A DNA stretch of 64,000 nt from Campylobacterales bacterium (GTDB lineage Bacteria; Campylobacterota; Campylobacteria; Campylobacterales; Sulfurovaceae): positions 1-64,000 of the forward strand of contig JACXUM010000007.1 in assembly GCA_014763895.1 (NCBI GenBank). The letters are read 5' to 3'. The notes under the pieces were generated by a model. The model was not told the DNA's origin. It saw only the letters and a list, made by a program, of their open reading frames with translations, and searched no databases. Each line of letters begins with the position of its first letter. The stretch's first letter is position 1. Position numbers and translations under genes: made by a program. Positions 27,822 through 37,319 of the stretch are shown here, in pieces.

Positions 27822-27896
27822 TGGCAGAATCTGCCAGATTTGTACGTCAATTGTTCGCCAACAGCTAACTGTTAAAATCGTGGATGCTCTAAAATA
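27822..27896. repeat. Structured dispersed repeat, copy A
   Basis: Seen: 75 bases matching copy B (29002-29076) with five differences. It contains three inverted repeats: TGGCAG-AAT-CTGCCA, AACAG-CTAA-CTGTT and CTCT-AAAAT-AGAG. The last pairs as CCCT/AGGG in copy B, a compensatory change. Sequence to the right of copy A (to about 27945) keeps a weaker resemblance to the region downstream of tRNA-Ser. It lies in the 270-base gap after the repeat lipoprotein. Confidence 0.75.
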
Positions 27897-28019
27897 GAGT
27901 ATTTCAAGACTTTCTATTTTTACAATTTGGGCAAAAAATTAATTTTTATCTAAATCTTTAATTAATAATTATTTAACAAGGATATGAATAAAGTGAGGAT
28001 ATTACTTATGAAGTTTTTA

Positions 28020-28175
28020 TCAGTACTGGTTTGCAATGTTTTTATTTAAAAGTTTTTTAGCTTCATTCAGTGTTAACCCTGATTTAGAACAGGCAACATC
28101 AAATAGTTCATTATTTTTTAAAAGTCTCATTAAGACGGTTAATCTAATTTTTTTAGATACATGTTTGATCGACAT
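28020..28175 (-). CDS. Small basic 51-residue protein beside the tRNA-fMet gene
   Basis: Seen: a strong ribosome-binding site (AAGGAGAAAAT before ATG) 25 bases downstream of the tRNA-fMet 3' end, then 51 codons. The product begins MSIKHVSKKIRL and is Lys/Leu-rich, predicted mostly helical, with ELFDVACSKSGLTLNEAKK, which could form a helix-turn-helix. Similarity to DUF1456-like half-repeats is faint. It is probably co-transcribed with tRNA-fMet on the minus strand. No firm family is assigned. Confidence 0.6.
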   Translation of the reverse strand: MSIKHVSKKIRLTVLMRLLKNNELFDVACSKSGLTLNEAKKLLNKNIANQY

Positions 28176-28200
28176 ATTTTCTCCTTATATTTTATGTAAT

Positions 28201-28277
<77 letters not shown>

Positions 28278-28527
28278 ATAAGTAAAAGTGGATTATAAAT
28301 TTCAATAGATAGGAAAGTTACAAAATAGACTCGAAGTATATCCATATAAACTTAACTAAGCATAAATTCATATAGATAACCAAATATTTTCGGTTTAAAG
28401 TAAAAGAAATATATTGGTGGACGCTCTAGCCAAAAATTTTCTTTTTATTACTTCTCTTTTGGTAGATTTTGGTATTAGATTTTTTTACTGTCTGTGGCAA
28501 CAAAACAATCCAATATTGATAAAGCCC

Positions 28528-28694
28528 TTGTTGTTCGTCATTTTTTCAGATATAATGAAACCGTTGAAAGATGATTTAGAGTTTCATCTTGGTTTGAAGC
28601 TATATGAAGACCTTTCGTTTACAGTATGACTACTCCTTTAAGAATACTCCATGTTTTATTTCTACTAATTAATCTAATATATAAAGGAATTGCA
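28528..28694 (+). promoter_or_regulatory. Promoter and long leader of the second cold-shock gene
   Basis: Seen: TTGTTG (28528-28533), a 17-base spacer and TATAAT (28551-28556), then about 130 untranslated bases. Soon after the predicted start lies AAAGATGA-(9 bases)-TCATCTT (28567-28590). It is the same stem as in the leader of the first cold-shock gene, with a different loop and a similar downstream ACTACTCC/ATACTCC segment. The ribosome-binding site is AAAGGAA. A 71-codon frame across this region (28414-28629) is not called as a gene. Confidence 0.6.
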
Positions 28695-28913
28695 ATGTCA
28701 AATCTAATTAACGGAACCGTAAAATGGTTCAACAGCGAAAAAGGTTTTGGGTTTATCTCTCCAGAAAACGGGGGTGATGACGTATTTGTACACTTCAGTC
28801 AAATAAATAACAGTGGTTATGGACGTGTTGAATTAAAAGAAGCTCAGAAAGTAACTTTCAAAATCGGCCAGGGACAAAAAGGACCGCAAGCTGAAAACGT
28901 TACGCCACTGTAA
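28695..28913 (+). CDS. Cold-shock domain protein (second copy)
   Basis: A 72-residue CspA-family RNA chaperone very similar to the product of 21336-21554. It has [12 protein letters not shown] and DVFVHFSQI (RNP motifs) and the shared C-terminal block [15 protein letters not shown]. The ATG at 28695 with AAAGGAATTGCA upstream is preferred over longer frames. Its location between tRNA-fMet and repeat copy B suggests that it may have moved with the accessory segment or been duplicated from the core copy. Confidence 0.94.
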   Translation: MSNLINGTVKWFNSEKGFGFISPENGGDDVFVHFSQINNSGYGRVELKEAQKVTFKIGQGQKGPQAENVTPL

Positions 28914-29001
28914 CAAACAGGCCTAGTCAGACCTTTTTGTTACTCATCTTAAAAGACAGTTGATTTTTTATAAAACGTGTGCGCTTCAGTGCTTATGAGA
29001 G

Positions 29002-29180
29002 TGGCAGACTCTGCCAGATTTGTACGTCAATTGTTCGCCAACAGCCAACTGTTAGAATCATGGATGCCCTAAAATAAGGGTGTGGGGGATTTGAAGAAGT
29101 TTTCGAATCCCTCATTGTCCGCCAGCAAAGCTCGATTTCATGGGCATTTGTAAACTTCTATTTTCCACTCTACCCAAAAT
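29002..29180. repeat. Structured dispersed repeat, copy B, joined to a tRNA-Ser 3' fragment (att-like)
   Basis: Seen: 29002-29076 matches copy A. At 29102-29124 there is TTCGAATCCCTCATTGTCC followed by GCCA, the 3' end of tRNA-Ser with one mismatch. The T-arm 5' strand is missing, so it is not a functional tRNA. Bases after 29125 keep resemblance to the sequence downstream of the real tRNA-Ser (GCATTT, AACT, ATTTTC, ACTCT, CC in order). This fills most of the 361-base gap 28914-29274. Inference: attR-like or duplicated tRNA-Ser end. Confidence 0.75.
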
Positions 29181-29274
29181 CATAAAATATTTATAACTTA
29201 ACATAAGTCAAGTTTGATGGGAATTCAACATGCTAAGATACGATTTTTTGTAAAAGTCAATAGAGGAATAGAGA

Positions 29275-29721
29275 ATGAAAAAAAGCTTTGGAATCATCAT
29301 AGTATTGACAGCTATGCTTTTAGCGACAGAGAGTCAAAAAGGAGTTGAATCATTATCGGGAGGTACAAGAGCCTTGCTTGCTGATGAGATGAGACATATT
29401 GAAAAAGGGATGCACGGTATCTTTTCTAATATCGTTAAAGGTGAGTATGATCAGATAGCCAAAACAGCGACAGATATCCACGATAGTTTCATTTTCGCAA
29501 AGAGTTTGACAGATGCACAAAGAACCGAATTAAAAGCAAACTTGCCTCAAGGATTTATTGAACTTGATCGCTCTTTTCATGCTGCAGCAGGTCAGTTGTC
29601 TGAAGCAGCAGAGTTTGAAGACAAAAACGAAATAGAGCAAAATTTTGCTCAAATGATGGGTCTCTGTGTGAAATGCCATTCTACTTATGCAACACAGCGA
29701 TTTGATACTTTTTCTGAGTAG
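29275..29721 (+). CDS. Cytochrome c'-like periplasmic haem protein
   Basis: A 148-residue precursor with a signal peptide (about 1-19), a helical body and a single haem motif CVKCH at residues 131-135, close to the C-terminus. This is the hallmark of class II (c'-type) cytochromes. The axial His is in the motif and no conserved Met ligand is evident. Such proteins bind NO or transfer electrons, but the role here is not known. The gene has its own AGAGGAATAGAG leader and stands alone between repeat copy B and the convergent glucan operon. Confidence 0.8.
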   Translation: MKKSFGIIIVLTAMLLATESQKGVESLSGGTRALLADEMRHIEKGMHGIFSNIVKGEYDQIAKTATDIHDSFIFAKSLTDAQRTELKANLPQGFIELDRSFHAAAGQLSEAAEFEDKNEIEQNFAQMMGLCVKCHSTYATQRFDTFSE

Positions 29722-29737
29722 ATTATATATATCGAGA

Positions 29738-30547
29738 TCATAAATATTTCGTTCCTTCCAGTGATCCTTCTTCTAATGTGGAGAGTACTATCTTGAGCCC
29801 TGTTTTGTGAAAGGAACATTGTGTAAATTCTTCTTTGAGAAAGTGTTTGATCTCTTCATGTTGACCGACACTGCCGCCCAAAACCAGTGTGTCAAAATCA
29901 AAAAGATTCAATGCCGTGTGAAAAGCATGGGCTAAGCCATGGTAGAAATTTTCTACAATTTTTTTTGCCACAGGCGAATCGAGTGTTTGCAGCCGGTCAA
30001 GTCTGTGATATGCTTTTTCGATATTCAAGTGTTCACACCACTTTTCAATGCCGCTTCCACTCGTATAAAGTTCCAGGCAATCCTCTCTGCCGCAGTTGCA
30101 GCGAAACGGCGCTTTTTGGTAGGGGATGTGTCCGATTTCACCGCTTTGGTTTCGGCTGCCAAGTATCAGTTTCCCGCTCTCGATGAAAGCGCTTCCAAAT
30201 CCGGTGCCGATATAAAAGACCGCCAGATGATCACTTTTCCAAAGTGCCTGTTCTGCTAAAGCGGCACATTTGAGATCGTTTTGGATTTCAAGGCGGATAG
30301 GGTATTTGGATTCTATATATCTTTTGACGTCAAATCTTGTAGAGTGGATATTGGGGGATGAGAGGATCACCCCCTCTTTGACCTGCCCGGCAAATGAGAT
30401 ACCGATCGATTTGATGTCCGGATGTTTAGAAATAATAGCATCCAAAAAAGAGGGAAGGTTGATCTCTTTGCTGGGTTTTGTGATGATTGTTCCCTCGTCT
30501 ATACGATATCTAAAGTGGGTACCTCCAAAATCGATTTGCAGTTTCAT
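29738..30547 (-). CDS. ROK-family sugar kinase (probable glucokinase)
   Basis: Predicted to phosphorylate free glucose released from glucan by amylases. The 269-residue protein has the N-terminal phosphate loop IDFGGTHFRYRI, the glucose-binding END equivalent in QNDLKCAALAE, IGTGFGSAF, and the zinc-binding ROK signature G-IGHIPY followed by CNCGREDCLE. It is a little shorter than usual (about 290-310). ROK proteins can be repressors, but there is no DNA-binding domain here. Its start overlaps the glgA stop by four bases, making it the last gene of the minus-strand glucan operon. Confidence 0.85.
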   Translation of the reverse strand: MKLQIDFGGTHFRYRIDEGTIITKPSKEINLPSFLDAIISKHPDIKSIGISFAGQVKEGVILSSPNIHSTRFDVKRYIESKYPIRLEIQNDLKCAALAEQALWKSDHLAVFYIGTGFGSAFIESGKLILGSRNQSGEIGHIPYQKAPFRCNCGREDCLELYTSGSGIEKWCEHLNIEKAYHRLDRLQTLDSPVAKKIVENFYHGLAHAFHTALNLFDFDTLVLGGSVGQHEEIKHFLKEEFTQCSFHKTGLKIVLSTLEEGSLEGTKYL

Positions 30548-31989
30548 GGCTTTGTATATAGGTCAATATAGGTTTTGGCAGATTTTTTCCAAGAGTTATC
30601 TACTTGCATATCGTGTTTGGAAATTTTTTCAAATTTTTTGCGGTTTCCGTAAAGAGAAAGGGCTTTGGCAATGGCATGCATGAACCAAAAGAGATTATGC
30701 TCTTCATAGGTGATGCCGATGCCGCTGTATGCTTTGAGATGGTCATAATCCACATCGGTAAAATCAACCACTGTATCCTTTAAGCCGCCTGTTTTGGAGA
30801 CGATAGGAAGGGTTCCATACTTCATCGCAATCATCTGGTTCAATCCGCACGGCTCAAAGAGTGAGGGCATGATCAAGAAATCAGCCGCCGCGTACATCCT
30901 TCTGGATCTTGCCTCATCGTAGCCGACGATGATATTGATATTGTGATAATTAGTTGCGATGCTTTTAAAGATATGGTTATAGTGTTCTTCTCCGCTTCCG
31001 AGGATCACGAAGTTTGCTTCGAAATCTTTTAAAAGATTGAAACTTTCAATCAACAGATCAATCCCTTTTTGATGGGTAAATCTGCCTATAAAGATGAAGA
31101 GAGGTTTGTCAACACTCATAAATCCAAGCTCTTGGGCAAGTGCTTTTTTGTTATCATGCTTATACTTATAATCTCTGACGTTGAAATTTTTATGGATCAT
31201 CGTATCCACTTTGGGACCGAACACTTCCTCGCTGACGCCGTTCAAAACTCCCTGCAATTTCCAGCTGTTGTTTCTGAGAACATCATCCAGACCGCATCCG
31301 TAAGCAAGCGTTTGTATCTCGTTGGCATAGGTGGGAGATACGGTGGTTACCGCGTCGGCAAAATGGATACCTGCTTTTAAAAAATTCACCGAATCATAAT
31401 ACTCCAAGGATTCTGGTTTAAAGACACGTTCCCAGTCCAGCTCAAGGTCAAGCATCACCTCTTTGCCGAATATCCCTTGATACATCAGGTTGTGGATCGT
31501 CAAGATGCATTTTTGCGTCAAATAGTAGTGTGTCTTTGCCAGTACAGGAATCAGCGCAGTTTGCCAGTCATTGACATGGATGGCATCGATTTTGAGGTTC
31601 ATCCGTATCATGACTTCTAAACAGGCATACGACAATAGACCGAATCTCAGTCCGTTGTCCCCGAAATCCCCGTAAGCATCATAGTATAGTCCTTCTCTGT
31701 CGCAAAGGATAGGATTGTACACAAACAGTTCATATAGGTTGCATTTATTGACAAAGATATCAAACTGGTGTGACACGCCGCGTAAGACATACTTAAATGT
31801 CAGCCCGCTATACTCTAAGCCGAATTTTTCCCTATCGATGGTTTGGTAAAGAGGCATGATCGTATAGACTTTGACGCCTTTTTCTTTTCTGAGCGCTTCG
31901 GGAAGGGATTGGGAGACATCACCAAGTCCTCCGCTTTTGGCATACGGATACATCTCACTTGTACAAAATAAAACACCCAGTTCTGACAT
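30544..31989 (-). CDS. glgA: Glycogen synthase (GT5)
   Basis: Elongates alpha-1,4-glucan from ADP- (or UDP-) glucose. The 481-residue product has the N-terminal nucleotide-sugar site YAKSGGLGDVSQSLP, the HVNDWQTALIPV segment, IFIGRFTHQKG starting the second GT-B lobe and the C-terminal EPCGLNQMIAMKYGTLPIVSKTGGL region, given here only by its ends (EPCG near 385, KTGGL near 405). All catalytic marks are intact. It is followed by the ROK kinase. No glgC lies nearby, so the source of its nucleotide sugar must be elsewhere or the fusion gene at 42778. Confidence 0.95.
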   Translation of the reverse strand: MSELGVLFCTSEMYPYAKSGGLGDVSQSLPEALRKEKGVKVYTIMPLYQTIDREKFGLEYSGLTFKYVLRGVSHQFDIFVNKCNLYELFVYNPILCDREGLYYDAYGDFGDNGLRFGLLSYACLEVMIRMNLKIDAIHVNDWQTALIPVLAKTHYYLTQKCILTIHNLMYQGIFGKEVMLDLELDWERVFKPESLEYYDSVNFLKAGIHFADAVTTVSPTYANEIQTLAYGCGLDDVLRNNSWKLQGVLNGVSEEVFGPKVDTMIHKNFNVRDYKYKHDNKKALAQELGFMSVDKPLFIFIGRFTHQKGIDLLIESFNLLKDFEANFVILGSGEEHYNHIFKSIATNYHNINIIVGYDEARSRRMYAAADFLIMPSLFEPCGLNQMIAMKYGTLPIVSKTGGLKDTVVDFTDVDYDHLKAYSGIGITYEEHNLFWFMHAIAKALSLYGNRKKFEKISKHDMQVDNSWKKSAKTYIDLYTKP

Positions 31990-32103
31990 CTGCTACTCCT
32001 TACTCTTCAATCATTCAAGCTAATTTATTTTACCCGACCAATCACTTACACTTTTTAAACGGCATTAAAAACTTTTGCTTTTATATGCCGCTCTACGTTT
32101 ATT

Positions 32104-33684
32104 TTATGTATAAATTTTATAATCTATAAAATTAAAAATCGAGTTTTTGTATTCCAGCTCTTCCAAACGGGAAAAGTCAATTTCACCGGATTCAATCATA
32201 CCTTTTAGTGCATTAAAATTTGAGATGTGCTCTTTGGTTCTTTGTACACTATATTCAACGGCGGTTTTTGTTGTCATTAAAAATGCCCAGTCACTACTTT
32301 GGGCAAGTAAAAGTTCTCTTACCATTTGATTGAGTGCGCGATAGGTATTGAACTGGGCTCCGTTTTTGTATCTGTAGGCAAGTTCACACATTTCATCTGC
32401 CATTGCATGCAAATGTCTGTATATCCAGGCGTTTGAACCGTTTAACCATACGTCATAATACCCTTGGTCTCCCCAGGATGAAGGCGAAGGATTGACCACC
32501 TGGTTTTTTGGATACATCATGAGGTATTCGCTCGGTGTGACTGCTTTAAATACTTTGTGCGTATCGATCTCTTTAAAGAGATTGTATAAAAAGTGTGGAC
32601 CTTCAAACCACCAGTGACCAAAAAGCTCGGCATCATAAGGTGAAACAATCATCGGTGTTCTGTCCATATACGCACCTAAATGCTCAAATTGTTTGGCTCT
32701 GTTGAAATGGAAATCTTTTGCATGTTCTACGGTTTTCTGCCAGGCAGTTTCAGGCTGATAGACCTCTTTATAGTTGGTTGTTCCGGTGACTTTGTGGTAT
32801 TTAAACCCGGTAAATACTCGAGTGCCGTCAGGGTCGATGTAATCTTTGATATACTCATCATCCAAATCGTACCCGATATCTCTATAAAAATCTCTGTAGT
32901 TGAAATCTCCGGGATACCCCTCTTTGGAACTCCAAACCTGTTTGGCAGATTGTGCATCTCTGGCAAATGCTGCTATGGCATGCGGAGTATAAGTTGGGGC
33001 ATAGACACCGTAGTTTGCTGTAGGTTCTCCGTAGATCAGTGCATGGGAATCGACAAAGAAAAATTCAATACCGTTTTCTTTCAGGATGATGTCTAGTCCG
33101 TCATAATAGGCACATTCGGGCAGCCAGATACCACGCGGCGCTTTGCCGAAATGTTTTGTATGTGCTTTGACCGCTACTTCGATCTGTACTTTCACCGCTT
33201 TTTCATTGATACTCAGAAGCGGCAGGTAACCGTGTGTTGCACCGCATGTGATCACCTCTATTTTTCCGAGGTCATTGAAAAACCGATAGCCGTTCAAGAC
33301 GTTTCTATTTAAAAAGCCGTGAAAAAAATCTCTGGTTTCTTCATAGAAGTTTGTATAAAAATGTGCAATTTCTGAAAAAACCATATCGTTTTTGGTGCGC
33401 TCGATCTCTTTATATCCAAGCTCGATCTGTTTTTCCAGATGTTTTTCATATTTTTCCATCAGGTTTCTATCGGCAAGCATTTCAGCTAACGGCGGAGTCA
33501 CGGACGTTGTGAACCTGAAGTCGATCCCTTCTTCATAGAGTCTTTGGCAGTTTCTTAGCAATGGGATATAACATTCCGTGATCGCTTCAAAAAGCCAGTG
33601 CTCTTCTAAAAAGTAATCATGCTGGGGATGTTTGACAAACGGTAGATGTGAGTGAAGTACAGGTATCCAGTAACCGCTGATCAT
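32104..33684 (-). CDS. GH57 1,4-alpha-glucan branching enzyme
   Basis: Introduces alpha-1,6 branches in the glucan made by GlgA. The 526-residue protein follows the GH57 branching-enzyme pattern: HSHLPFVKHP near residue 11, the nucleophile Glu in GIWLPECAYY (near 190), the acid/base Asp in SPYDAELFGHWWFEGP (near 350), and the C-terminal helical region with SSDWAFLM. Length and motifs match the branching-enzyme subfamily rather than amylase. It starts one base after the DUF4912 stop, so the two are coupled; glgA follows after 114 bases. Confidence 0.88.
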   Translation of the reverse strand: MISGYWIPVLHSHLPFVKHPQHDYFLEEHWLFEAITECYIPLLRNCQRLYEEGIDFRFTTSVTPPLAEMLADRNLMEKYEKHLEKQIELGYKEIERTKNDMVFSEIAHFYTNFYEETRDFFHGFLNRNVLNGYRFFNDLGKIEVITCGATHGYLPLLSINEKAVKVQIEVAVKAHTKHFGKAPRGIWLPECAYYDGLDIILKENGIEFFFVDSHALIYGEPTANYGVYAPTYTPHAIAAFARDAQSAKQVWSSKEGYPGDFNYRDFYRDIGYDLDDEYIKDYIDPDGTRVFTGFKYHKVTGTTNYKEVYQPETAWQKTVEHAKDFHFNRAKQFEHLGAYMDRTPMIVSPYDAELFGHWWFEGPHFLYNLFKEIDTHKVFKAVTPSEYLMMYPKNQVVNPSPSSWGDQGYYDVWLNGSNAWIYRHLHAMADEMCELAYRYKNGAQFNTYRALNQMVRELLLAQSSDWAFLMTTKTAVEYSVQRTKEHISNFNALKGMIESGEIDFSRLEELEYKNSIFNFIDYKIYT

Positions 33685-33685
33685 C

Positions 33686-34315
33686 TTAAGATCCTTTAAC
33701 CAATGAATCAGAGCTGTAATGTTTGATCATTTCAGCCTCAAATTGTTTCAATCTTTCAATCTCTTCCACGTAAGAAGCTGAAGATAGACCTAAGGTAAAG
33801 TGCTGCATTGAAGCACGGATCACTTCGGTGAAGCCTTTTTCTTTTTTGATCCAAACCTCTTTTTGTTTGTCGCTGAATTTTAATTTTTTATCGAACAGTT
33901 TGAGCTGATTGGATTGTAGCATGGCAACAAATGTATTTTCACGGTAAAATCCGGCAAATACTTTGATAGATCGGCAATTAAATTCTTGGTTGACAAAGTA
34001 CTCTGCTACTTCACTGTGACAGTGGATCTCAAATACCATCTTATCTAGTTCGTCAACGATTCGAAAGAGGATATCGTTACAACTGTGGAGTGCATACTTC
34101 TCTAACAGTGATGGTGTAATCTCCCAATAGAGATAATACTTTTTGGTATTGACCGGCAGGATTACCACCCGGTCTTGATTGTATCTATCAGGGATAACGT
34201 AATGTGAACTGTGGTTTACATGATTATCTGCTGTAATTGCATCGATACCGTGCGTACAGCTTGAAAAGGTGCTTTCCTCTTTTAAACTTTCATCTACTAT
34301 TTTTTGATTTTCCAT
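33686..34315 (-). CDS. DUF4912 protein
   Basis: A 209-residue protein with the central DUF4912 block (about 45-135): DRVVILPVNTKKYYLYWEIT, a beta-rich region and FAGFYRENTFVAML. The C-terminal part is helical. Its function is unknown. The family commonly sits next to GH57 glucan enzymes, and here it is translationally coupled to the branching enzyme, so a role in glucan binding or regulation is plausible but unproven. It has no signal peptide. Confidence 0.8.
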   Translation of the reverse strand: MENQKIVDESLKEESTFSSCTHGIDAITADNHVNHSSHYVIPDRYNQDRVVILPVNTKKYYLYWEITPSLLEKYALHSCNDILFRIVDELDKMVFEIHCHSEVAEYFVNQEFNCRSIKVFAGFYRENTFVAMLQSNQLKLFDKKLKFSDKQKEVWIKKEKGFTEVIRASMQHFTLGLSSASYVEEIERLKQFEAEMIKHYSSDSLVKGS

Positions 34316-34424
34316 TGGTAAACTTTCATCCTTTGGTTTTTATTTTATCATATGAAGACTTCAAAATGATTACAGTTGCTTTCATCGGTTTTTTAAGATA
34401 GGCAGCACTGTCTTTCAGTGATAT

Positions 34425-35641
34425 TTATGAATCGATCTTATCCAGATTTTCAAACCCAGGCAGCACTTTGCCTTCCAAAAGCTCCAGTGAAGCCCCTCCG
34501 CCTGTGGAAATAAAGCTGATATTTTCTTTTTCGCCAGCTTTTTCTGCTGCATTTGCTGTGTCGCCACCACCGACAATGCTGTATGCATACGTATCGGCAA
34601 TCACATGGGCAATCCTAAAGGTACCTTTTGAAAACCTGTCGATCTCAAAAATCCCCATCGGCCCATTCCAAATAATTGTATTGGATAAGCCGATTACCTC
34701 TTCAAAAAGTTTTACCGATGCCGGCCCGATATCGACTGCAGAGTATCCGTTCATCAGATCTTGAACGGGAACAATCGCTGTGTTAACAGGTTGTTCAATA
34801 TTATCTGTAATGACGACATCTGGAGGAAGATAGACATTGACACCTGCTTTTTTTGCTGTATCTAAAATCGTTAGCGCTTCTGAGAGATATTCATTTTCTA
34901 TTAAAGAATTTTTCATATCATATCCTAATGCTTTGAGAAATGTGTTGGACATCGCTCCGCCTATGATGATCTTATGAACCTTAGGAATGATATTGTTTAA
35001 AAGTGTGATTTTTGAACCGACTTTGGCTCCCCCTATCACAAGGCAAATAGGAGATAATGGCTGAAACAACGCTTTTGCAAAGGCGTCGATCTCTCTTTTG
35101 AGCAAAAAACCGGCGACTTTGTGTTCGACAAATTCTGTGATACCGACTGTTGAAGCGTGTGCCCTGTGGCTGGTACCGAAAGCATCATTGACATAGATAT
35201 CGCATAGTGAGGCGAGTTCTTGTGAAAATGCTCTGTCATTTTTGGTTTCTTCTTGAAAGAACCTGATGTTTTCAAGCAGAAAAATTTCGCCGTTCTTTGC
35301 ATTTAAAATCTTTGGCTTCTCCTCTATAAAATTTTCTATAAAAATAATTTTCCGATCCAGGAGTCTGTCCACCCTTTTAGCAATATGTTTTAAAGAGAAA
35401 TTCTCGTTATCTTGGTCTTTTTGGGGCGTCCAAGGTGCGTGACAAGGATAATCGATTTTGCTTCATGGTCGATACAGTGATTGATGGTCGGAAGCGCTTC
35501 TTTGATCCTGGTATCATCGGTGATATTCCCGTGTGAATCCATCGGAACATTGAAATCTACTCTGATTAAGACTCTTTTTGTGTTCACATCAATATTTTTA
35601 AGTGTTTTAACCTTTTGCATCCATTCAATATTGCTATGCAT
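34425..35641 (-). pseudogene. pgk: Phosphoglycerate kinase, split by a -1 frameshift in an A5 run
   Basis: Converts 1,3-bisphosphoglycerate and ADP to 3-phosphoglycerate and ATP. The N-terminal frame starts at ATG 35641 (AGAAGGA upstream), encodes [12 protein letters not shown] and VTHLGRPKK, then runs into TAA. The rest continues in the -1 frame to 34425 with [40 protein letters not shown] and VGGGDTANA. Restoring one A at 35418-35422 joins the two frames as [16 protein letters not shown] and gives 405 residues, the normal PGK length with all motifs. It may be a sequence error, a true mutation or a slippage-decoded gene (C-AAA-AAG heptamer). The gene is 13 bases downstream of the phosphorylase. 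Confidence 0.85.
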
Positions 35642-35654
35642 TTGTCCAGTCCTT

Positions 35655-37319
35655 CTATAAATTGTATAGTTTTTTATAATACATATGTGCCATGAAACCA
35701 GAGTCAAATTCAAACAACACATCTTCCATGGAGTTTTTCATAATTTTTTCCCATTGCTCTTGATCATCGTAATAAAGAGGAATGATCTCATTTTCCAATC
35801 GGTCGAGCATGCTTTTATTATCTTTTTTATCTTGTTCTTCGATAGGCAGTGTGTGATCTGCTCCTAAAATGGTAAAGCTGTTAATGCCGTCTTTGCAAAA
35901 TTCCGGAAACCATCCGTCATTGATGGAAAAGTTGATAGCTCCGTTCATAGCGGCAGTCATACCGCTGGTACCGCTGGCTTCTCTGGTGATTCTTGGGGTA
36001 TTGAGCCAGATATCTGCCCCTTGTTTGAGTACACGTGAAAGTTCAAGTTCGTATCCGATCAAAACGGCCACTCTTTTAAATGTTTTGGACATATACGCAA
36101 GATCATTGAACATACTGATCGCATGTGTATCATGCGGATAAGGTTTTCCCGCCCAGATAACTTGGATGGGCCGTTCTTCTCTGGTGACTAGTTTTTGAAA
36201 TCTTTCAAAGTCAAGTTTTAAAAGGCCGGGTCTTTTATACTCAACAAACCTTCTGGCCCAGACAATAGTAAGGATTTCAGGGTCTAACATTTTTCCCGTT
36301 TGGTTTGCAACGATATCAAAAAGTATTTTTTTCATATGTTTTTTTCTTGCAATCAACTCGAAGTATTCATGCTCATCCAGCGCTCTGACAAGCGGTTTAT
36401 CTGCCCAGAATCTTTTATTTTGGGCATTGGTAATCGAGATGATCTCACAGATATTCGGATAATCTTTCCACATTTCATTGGCGACTTCACCGTGAAGTTT
36501 GGATACTGCGTTTGCGATTTTTGCCGTTCGCAAAGCACCAAGGGTGAGTGAAAAGTCATCGTTGTTGATTTCGGTGAGCTCCCGGACGCTCTTAAGATCA
36601 TGCTTTGCAAAATATCCCATTCTTTGCAGCAGATGAATGTTGTGCACCTCATTGCCTGCCGCTTCAGGGGTATGCGTTGTAAATCTGACGGCTTCTCTGA
36701 GCGTTTCCTTGTTTTTATAATGTTTTTTATAAAGTTCAAAGACCAAAGGAAATGAATGCCCTTCATTCATATGATAGATATCTATGTGGTATTTTAACGC
36801 TTCGAGTACCCTGACTCCGCCGATCCCCAGTACAATCTCTTGGGCTACTCTTGTCTCCTCATTGGGATCATAGAGTTTATGGGTGATCGTTCTTGAGAGA
36901 TAATCGTTCTCTTCATTGTCGGTTGAAAGCAGAATCAACGGAGCAGAACCAAAGAGCTCTGGAGGAACCAGATAGGCGGTAACAACAACATCTTTTCCAT
37001 TGATCTGGACGTGTACTTTGACATTGAGGTCTTCAAGGAAATAGTATTTTTTTCTTCTAAATTCTATTCTTAGATTTCTGTCTTCGTCTCTTGCCTGGTC
37101 ATAATAACCGAAACTCCAGAGAATGCCGATACCGACTACATTTTGTTTGAGATCATAGCAGCTTCGCATATGTGAGCCGGAAAGAAATCCCAAACCGCCC
37201 GAATAGATCTTGAGCGCTTGGTGTATGGCAAACTCCATTGAAAAATATGCTACGTTCTTTTGATACTCTTTGTTCATTTCATAGGTATGTAATTGCATTG
37301 TTCTGTCCTTACCGGTCAA
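35655..37319 (-). CDS. Short alpha-glucan phosphorylase-family protein (GT35-like) lacking the PLP lysine
   Basis: Expected to release glucose 1-phosphate from glycogen. The 554-residue protein is of the short type (classic GlgP is about 800). It has [21 protein letters not shown] at the N-terminus, [29 protein letters not shown] and [17 protein letters not shown]. In classical phosphorylases the last block reads GTGNMK, with Lys forming the Schiff base to pyridoxal phosphate; here that position is Thr (ACT codon), so PLP chemistry cannot work in the usual way. Some annotated short family members may share this change (from memory). The gene overlaps the pyk stop by four bases and precedes pgk. 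Confidence 0.8.
   Translation of the reverse strand: MTGKDRTMQLHTYEMNKEYQKNVAYFSMEFAIHQALKIYSGGLGFLSGSHMRSCYDLKQNVVGIGILWSFGYYDQARDEDRNLRIEFRRKKYYFLEDLNVKVHVQINGKDVVVTAYLVPPELFGSAPLILLSTDNEENDYLSRTITHKLYDPNEETRVAQEIVLGIGGVRVLEALKYHIDIYHMNEGHSFPLVFELYKKHYKNKETLREAVRFTTHTPEAAGNEVHNIHLLQRMGYFAKHDLKSVRELTEINNDDFSLTLGALRTAKIANAVSKLHGEVANEMWKDYPNICEIISITNAQNKRFWADKPLVRALDEHEYFELIARKKHMKKILFDIVANQTGKMLDPEILTIVWARRFVEYKRPGLLKLDFERFQKLVTREERPIQVIWAGKPYPHDTHAISMFNDLAYMSKTFKRVAVLIGYELELSRVLKQGADIWLNTPRITREASGTSGMTAAMNGAINFSINDGWFPEFCKDGINSFTILGADHTLPIEEQDKKDNKSMLDRLENEIIPLYYDDQEQWEKIMKNSMEDVLFEFDSGFMAHMYYKKLYNL

Noticed and set aside
28414-28629. A 71-codon plus-strand frame before the second cold-shock gene
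   Set aside because: It spans the csp promoter and leader hairpin, has no ribosome-binding site and has atypical composition.
29080-29125. A second tRNA-Ser gene
   Set aside because: Only the 3' T-arm strand and acceptor end are present; there is no anticodon arm or 5' acceptor strand, so it is a fragment.
34330-34424. Terminator between pgk and the DUF4912 gene
   Set aside because: The small stem CACTG/CAGTG after pgk has no T-run, and the genes look co-transcribed.
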